Shown here piece by piece: positions 6,632-8,087 of a stretch of DNA of 8,087 nt. The stretch is from Chloroflexota bacterium (GTDB taxonomy: Bacteria; Chloroflexota; Anaerolineae; VGOG01), in contig JAUWYT010000058.1 in NCBI GenBank assembly GCA_030615705.1, forward strand, positions 1 through 8,087. Direction: 5' to 3'. A program made the position numbers and the translations under genes. Positions within the stretch are counted from its first letter, which is position 1, and each line of letters starts with the position of its first letter. The notes under the pieces are model-generated. The model searched no databases, was not told where the DNA came from, and was given only the letters and a program-made list of their open reading frames with translations.

Positions 6632-7438
6632 TTATACCCTCCAAGTCAGGCCATGCTTCTCGGCGAGCCTTTGCGCCGTGGCCATCAGCGCCTCGTGGTA
6701 GGGCTTGCGGTTGGCGGCGATATGGCGGTATCCCTCGACCAGGTCGGGGTAATGCCTCTCCAGCACCCTCCTGACCCTGCCCCAGATTCCGCCGCTCAGC
6801 TTCATGCTGTCCACAATGAGGGAGGAGACGCCCGCCCTCGCCAGCTCCCCGAAGAGGGCATCCATTTGCTCCTCTCCATCCGAGAGGAGGGGCAGGAGCG
6901 GCCCGCAGAAGGCCCAGGTTTTGATCCCCGCCTCCGCTAGCTCGGCGAGGGCCGCCAGGCGGGCCGAGACGGGCGAGGAGCGGGGCTCGAACACCCGTCG
7001 CGCCTCCTCGTCCAAGGTGGTAATGGTGAAGCCCACCTCCGTGTCACGGAGGCGGGGGAGGATGTCGAGGTCGCGCAGCACCAGGTCGGATTTGGTGAGG
7101 ATGGAGATAGGGAAGTCATAGTCCGTGAGCGCCTCCAGGCAGGCACGGGTGATCCCGTACCTCTCCTCCAGTGGCTGGTAGGGGTCGGTCACCGTGCTGG
7201 AAACGATATTACCCCGCTTCGCCCGCTTCATCTGCCGAGCCAGCACCTCCGCCGCGTTGACCTTGACGTCCACAAATGCCCCCCACTCCTCCTTGTGTCC
7301 GGTGAAGCGCTTCATAAAGCTGGCGTAGCAATACACGCAGCCGTGCGCGCAACCTACATAAGGATTGAGAGCGTAGTCAACGCTTTCGATACCCGATTTG
7401 GTCAGGACGGACTTGCACTCGATTTCCCTGACAATCAC
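6632..7438 (-). CDS. Radical SAM protein, SplB-like (COG1533 type)
   Basis: The protein carries the radical SAM cluster motif CAHGCVYC (Cys30, 34, 37 from the GTG start), which holds a 4Fe-4S centre that cleaves S-adenosylmethionine. Flanking segments are those of spore-photolyase-like COG1533 proteins: VREIECKSVLTKSG (3-16), DYALNPYVG, FMKRFTGHKEEWGAFVDVKVN, STVTDPYQPLEERYG (81-95), ISILTKSDLVLRD, GFTITTLDEEARRVFEP and KTWAFCGPLLPLLSD. It is shorter than spore photo-product lyases of spore formers and is more likely one of the many uncharacterised relatives. I prefer the GTG at 7438 (268 residues), preceded by AAAGG and giving the family's usual IVREIE opening. An ATG at 7498 overlaps the DUF3795 stop as TGATG and would add 20 residues, but those are encoded by a hairpin and have no ribosome site. 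Placed between DUF3795 genes, it probably acts with them. Confidence 0.87.
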   Translation of the reverse strand: MIVREIECKSVLTKSGIESVDYALNPYVGCAHGCVYCYASFMKRFTGHKEEWGAFVDVKVNAAEVLARQMKRAKRGNIVSSTVTDPYQPLEERYGITRACLEALTDYDFPISILTKSDLVLRDLDILPRLRDTEVGFTITTLDEEARRVFEPRSSPVSARLAALAELAEAGIKTWAFCGPLLPLLSDGEEQMDALFGELARAGVSSLIVDSMKLSGGIWGRVRRVLERHYPDLVEGYRHIAANRKPYHEALMATAQRLAEKHGLTWRV

Positions 7439-7457
7439 ACTGTCTCGCCTTTCAAAG

Positions 7458-7491
7458 AGCCTCCCGCAGGCCTCAAAACCTGCGGGAGGCT
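7458..7491 (-). other. Perfect 13-bp GC-rich hairpin between DUF3795 and radical SAM genes
   Basis: AGCCTCCCGCAGG (7458-7470) is perfectly complementary to CCTGCGGGAGGCT (7479-7491), with an eight-base loop. In the minus-strand transcript it begins a few bases after the DUF3795 stop and ends about 20 bases before the GTG of the radical SAM gene. Only CUUU follows the stem, so it is at best a weak or partial terminator; an attenuator, RNA-stabilising hairpin or dispersed palindromic repeat are alternatives. Confidence 0.7.
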
Positions 7492-7497
7492 GCTCCA

Positions 7498-7845
7498 TCA
7501 GAGACTCTGCCTGATCCCGTCCAGGGTGACCTTTGCATCCGGCACAAGGCCGAAAAAGCCCTCCAGCCTTTCGCAGGCGTAGTCGTCGCAGCAGGCGCAG
7601 TTGACGACGCCTCGGGCCACGCCACAGGCGCGGATCTCGCACTCAAAGCAGTGGCTGCAATGCCGTCCGTCTTCGGTCAGGCAACCGTCACAGATGACGG
7701 ACTCGACGGTGATGTTGGGCGCGTTGTACTCCTCCCGCCATTGCGCGGCCACCTGCTCCAGCGCGGCGCGGTCGTCCGCCTGGGTGGCGATGTAGGCCGG
7801 GCAGTCGGTGCATACCAGTCCACAGTAAGCGATGATCTTGTCCAT
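7498..7845 (-). CDS. DUF3795 cysteine-rich protein (first, short paralogue)
   Basis: This 115-residue protein shows the classic DUF3795 opening IAYCGLVCTDCPAYIATQ (5-22), a helical middle (AALEQVAAQWREEY) and a cysteine cluster CDGC (52-55), CSHCFEC (63-69), C74 and NCACCDDYAC (82-91), 13 cysteines in all. It is the compact form of the family and is clearly diverged from the two longer paralogues downstream. The ATG at 7845 has GAGGAGG (7853-7859) seven bases upstream. It is followed by a strong hairpin and the radical SAM gene. The upstream gap of 67 nt to the next gene contains a possible very short leader ORF. Function unknown; binding of metal through the cysteines is inferred. Confidence 0.88.
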   Translation of the reverse strand: MDKIIAYCGLVCTDCPAYIATQADDRAALEQVAAQWREEYNAPNITVESVICDGCLTEDGRHCSHCFECEIRACGVARGVVNCACCDDYACERLEGFFGLVPDAKVTLDGIRQSL

Positions 7846-7870
7846 TGGATTTCCTCCTCATTGCAATGAT

Positions 7871-7894
7871 TTAGCCTGGCAGGTCAAGCAGCAT
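7871..7894 (-). other. Possible 7-codon leader ORF upstream of the first DUF3795 gene
   Basis: A clean AGGAGG (7903-7908) lies eight bases before an ATG at 7894 that opens MLLDLPG and stops at TAA. A second ATG at 7898 gives only MNAA. No downstream gene explains this ribosome site. It may be a leader peptide or a decayed gene start; evidence is thin. Confidence 0.2.
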
Positions 7895-7912
7895 TCATAG
7901 AACCTCCTACCC

Positions 7913-8087
7913 TCACTCTCCGTACAGCCGCTTCAGCACCCGTAGCACCAGGAAGGTGAGCCAGGGCGAGGTTTTTTTCTTGTCGGCAAAGGACCAGCCC
8001 TTCCAGGCCCGGTACATCGAGCTGGCGGTGTAGCGCCCGTTCTCGTCGGCCTGAGCGGTGATGGTCTCCACCATCTCTTGGAACCGG
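7913..8087 (-). CDS. C-terminal end of an unrecognised protein (runs off the window)
   Basis: An open frame enters from the right edge and ends at TGA 7913-7915, giving the last 57 residues of a longer protein. The piece begins RFQEMVETITAQADENGRYT, continues with ASSMYRAWKGWSFADKKKTS and ends PWLTFLVLRVLKRLYGE. It is rich in Trp and basic residues, with a short hydrophobic stretch (PWLTFLVLRVL) near the end. High G/C at third positions supports it as coding. Such an ending vaguely recalls the tail of prenyltransferase/squalene-cyclase-like repeat proteins, but I cannot support that from this fragment. It lies upstream of and in the same direction as the DUF3795 genes, 67 nt away. Confidence 0.6.
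   Translation of the reverse strand, partial: RFQEMVETITAQADENGRYTASSMYRAWKGWSFADKKKTSPWLTFLVLRVLKRLYGE

Noticed and set aside
7439..7642. Long N-terminal extension of the radical SAM frame back to 7642
   Set aside because: The part above 7498 is the DUF3795 gene read out of frame and gives Arg-rich nonsense; the family's own N-terminus begins near the GTG at 7438.

Overview
The window comes from a GC-rich bacterium with dense, short-spaced genes, frequent GTG/TTG starts and strong Shine-Dalgarno sites. The gene content (DUF362, an EamA permease, a non-standard Fpg-like glycosylase, DUF3795 proteins and an SplB-like radical SAM protein) and a degenerate CCCTTCG...TCAGGG repeat inside genes are most reminiscent of a Chloroflexota-type environmental genome. 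That assignment is an inference from family flavour, not from a marker gene. No rRNA, tRNA, CRISPR array or transposase is visible, and no intergenic stretch reaches 300 bases.

Left half (83-4241, plus strand): five genes run head to tail. They encode a DUF362 protein, an EamA/DMT permease, an Fpg/Nei-type DNA glycosylase, a CoA-pyrophosphatase-type Nudix hydrolase and a fumarylacetoacetate hydrolase (FAH) family protein. The last four are tightly packed (22-nt gap, 4-nt overlap, 29-nt overlap) and probably co-transcribed. The glycosylase lacks Arg residues usual in Fpg. Behind its zinc finger the codon signature switches to the +1 frame, where a 32-codon ORF lies hidden under the annotated tail.

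Right half (8087-4281, minus strand): the end of an unrecognised gene is followed by a small DUF3795 protein, an SplB-like radical SAM protein, two more DUF3795 proteins and a 12-helix MFS transporter. The two halves converge at 4242-4280. Three diverged cysteine-rich DUF3795 paralogues tightly interleaved with one radical SAM enzyme are the most interesting unit here. The spacing (hairpin, then 2 nt, then 17 nt) suggests an operon that may form an uncharacterised metal or redox system. A 13-bp perfect hairpin between the first DUF3795 gene and the radical SAM gene could tune expression.

Two copies of a 20-nt imperfect-palindrome repeat sit in frame inside coding sequences: the loop between the two EamA halves and the C-terminal part of the third DUF3795 protein. 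They look like repeat insertions tolerated by the host proteins.
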